A DNA stretch of 6,807 bases from Avimonoglobus sp965151315 (lineage in GTDB: Bacteria; Bacillota; Clostridia; UBA1381). The stretch is taken from positions 1-6,807 of the forward strand of contig CBCTZG010000106.1 of assembly GCA_965151315.1 (NCBI GenBank). The letters run 5' to 3'. Every line of letters begins with the position of its first letter. The first letter of the stretch is position 1. This document shows positions 6,354-6,807 of the stretch, in pieces. The notes under the pieces were generated by a model, which made no database searches, was not told where the DNA came from, and saw only the letters and a program-made list of their open reading frames with translations. The position numbers were made by a program, and so were the translations under genes.

Positions 6354-6533
6354 TTACGCGGAGTGCCCCGCGTTAGGCTGATTTTTGGGGCCATTCGTTT
6401 GATTTGCAGCGTTTTGAATTGCCGCCTGCACTTTATCCGTATTAGCTTCCAGCATAACTTTGAGTATGTAGTCGGCGGCGGCTGCCGCCGGGTTTGGATC
6501 ATGAAACCGGTAATTGAACTTGTACTTTTCCAC
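6354..6533 (-). CDS. Small recombinase-associated protein of unknown function (59 aa)
   Basis: This short gene precedes the recombinase on the same strand, with 86 bases between them. It starts with GTG at 6533, the only standard start between the upstream in-frame stop and the conserved-looking segment. A GGAGG 13 bases upstream serves it, a rather long spacing. The protein begins EKYKFNYRFHDPNPA, passes through a helix DYILKVMLEANTDKVQAAIQNAA (21-43), and ends in a polar tail rich in Asn, Gly and Pro. It has no signal peptide, membrane segment or cysteine. Small proteins with an aromatic FHDPNP-like start occur next to serine recombinases in Firmicute mobile elements, as far as I recall; their role is not known to me. 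An alanine run at 16-20 (a GC-rich stretch near 6475-6490) may be locally variable. Confidence 0.65.
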   Translation of the reverse strand: MEKYKFNYRFHDPNPAAAAADYILKVMLEANTDKVQAAIQNAANQTNGPKNQPNAGHSA

Positions 6534-6543
6534 AGCAGCGTTC

Positions 6544-6639
6544 TCACCTCCGTCCGCGCAGGTTGTCCTTGTCTATATCTATGTGGCCGGGGAGGGAAAT
6601 AGTACCATATAAGTGCGCATGCTTTGTTTTGGAATCCAT
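6544..6639 (-). CDS. Possible short ORF upstream of the 59-aa gene
   Basis: A minus-strand frame ends in TGA (6544-6546) embedded in the GGAGGTGA that is also the ribosome binding site of the next gene, a layout typical of translational coupling. Its last residues, HLYGTISLPGHIDIDKDNL and then RGRR, read like genuine protein. From the ATG at 6639 it is about 31 residues; the frame opens further up to an ATG at 6741, but that extension is less protein-like. No ribosome binding site is evident for either start. It could be the tail of a truncated gene. An overlapping plus-strand frame (6581-6727) is an alternative reading of the same DNA. Confidence 0.3.
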   Translation of the reverse strand: MDSKTKHAHLYGTISLPGHIDIDKDNLRGRR

Positions 6640-6747
6640 GCAGCTGTTTTTGAATACGGCAAAAGAGCGGGAAAGATTGAGAAATGAAAAGCTTGTTCTT
6701 TGCAATCCTGCGGGGAAACAAATGTAATAGGGCAAGGACATACAAAA

Positions 6748-6777
6748 AACATAACCACCAGTTTATGCATTTGTCAA
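6748..6777 (-). promoter_or_regulatory. Candidate promoter of the recombinase cassette
   Basis: On the minus strand a perfect TTGACA (6772-6777) is followed after 18 bases by TATGTT (6748-6753), a moderate -10 box. Transcription would start near 6740 and read through the short ORFs into the recombinase. The -35 box lies inside the terminal repeat at 6771-6791, so the repeat and promoter are physically joined. Confidence 0.45.
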
Positions 6778-6791
6778 GAAAAAGTAGACAC
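6771..6791. repeat. Right inverted partner of the 9-29 repeat
   Basis: Reverse-complemented, this sequence matches 9-29 at 16 of 21 positions without gaps, with the first eight bases (GTGTCTAC) and the last four (ACAA) identical. Both copies face into the window, like the two ends of one element. Flanking bases show no obvious target-site duplication. From 6546 to the end of the window I see no secure gene. Confidence 0.45.
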
Positions 6792-6807
6792 CCAAAAACA
6801 CCATAAT

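Noticed and set aside
6305..6745. Minus-strand frame of 146 codons upstream of the recombinase
   Set aside because: It overlaps the 59-aa gene in another frame. Its sequence is low in protein character, and its start has no ribosome binding site.
1..6807. CRISPR array, tRNA or rRNA genes
   Set aside because: No regularly spaced direct repeats, cloverleaf-like segments or rRNA-like sequence were seen.

Overview
The window looks like a piece of chromosome from a Gram-positive anaerobe of the Clostridia (a gut Oscillospiraceae or Lachnospiraceae relative is the most natural guess). The basis is strong GGAGG-type ribosome binding sites, the style of the purine proteins, a small clostridial helical-bundle protein and a clostridial-type large serine recombinase. 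The genus cannot be fixed from the sequence alone.

Layout. Positions 1-275 hold no convincing gene: a structured 180-base segment that may be the end of a mobile element, then a strong intrinsic terminator (183-208). Positions 276-710 (minus) encode an uncharacterised 144-aa helical protein, divergent from the purine genes. Positions 711-868 are the divergent promoter region, with a clear TTGATT-17-TATAAT promoter for the plus strand. Positions 869-4510 carry purC, purB and purA, all plus strand, closed by a bidirectional terminator at 4529-4553. Positions about 4554-6790 are a different kind of DNA: a minus-strand cassette of a 59-aa protein, a 511-aa large serine recombinase and a third small reading frame downstream that has no usable start codon. 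No cargo gene is visible.

How the genes work together. PurC adds aspartate to CAIR to give SAICAR, and PurB removes fumarate to give AICAR. PurA adds aspartate to IMP, and the same PurB removes fumarate to give AMP. The three genes are therefore a compact aspartate-addition/fumarate-release module serving both the IMP pathway and the AMP branch. PurB is of the type resembling animal ADSL, and PurA departs from the E. coli enzyme at several active-site positions.

The recombinase cassette appears to have entered just behind the purA terminator, so it leaves the purine operon intact and shares its terminator. Two imperfect 21-base inverted sequences sit at the extreme ends of the window (9-29 and 6771-6791), pointing inward. 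They look like insertion-sequence termini, but no transposase is present between them. I did not find a clearly new biological system. The most useful leads are the compact recombinase cassette with its two small partner frames (one with a lost or non-standard start), the terminal repeat pair, and the unusual PurA active site.
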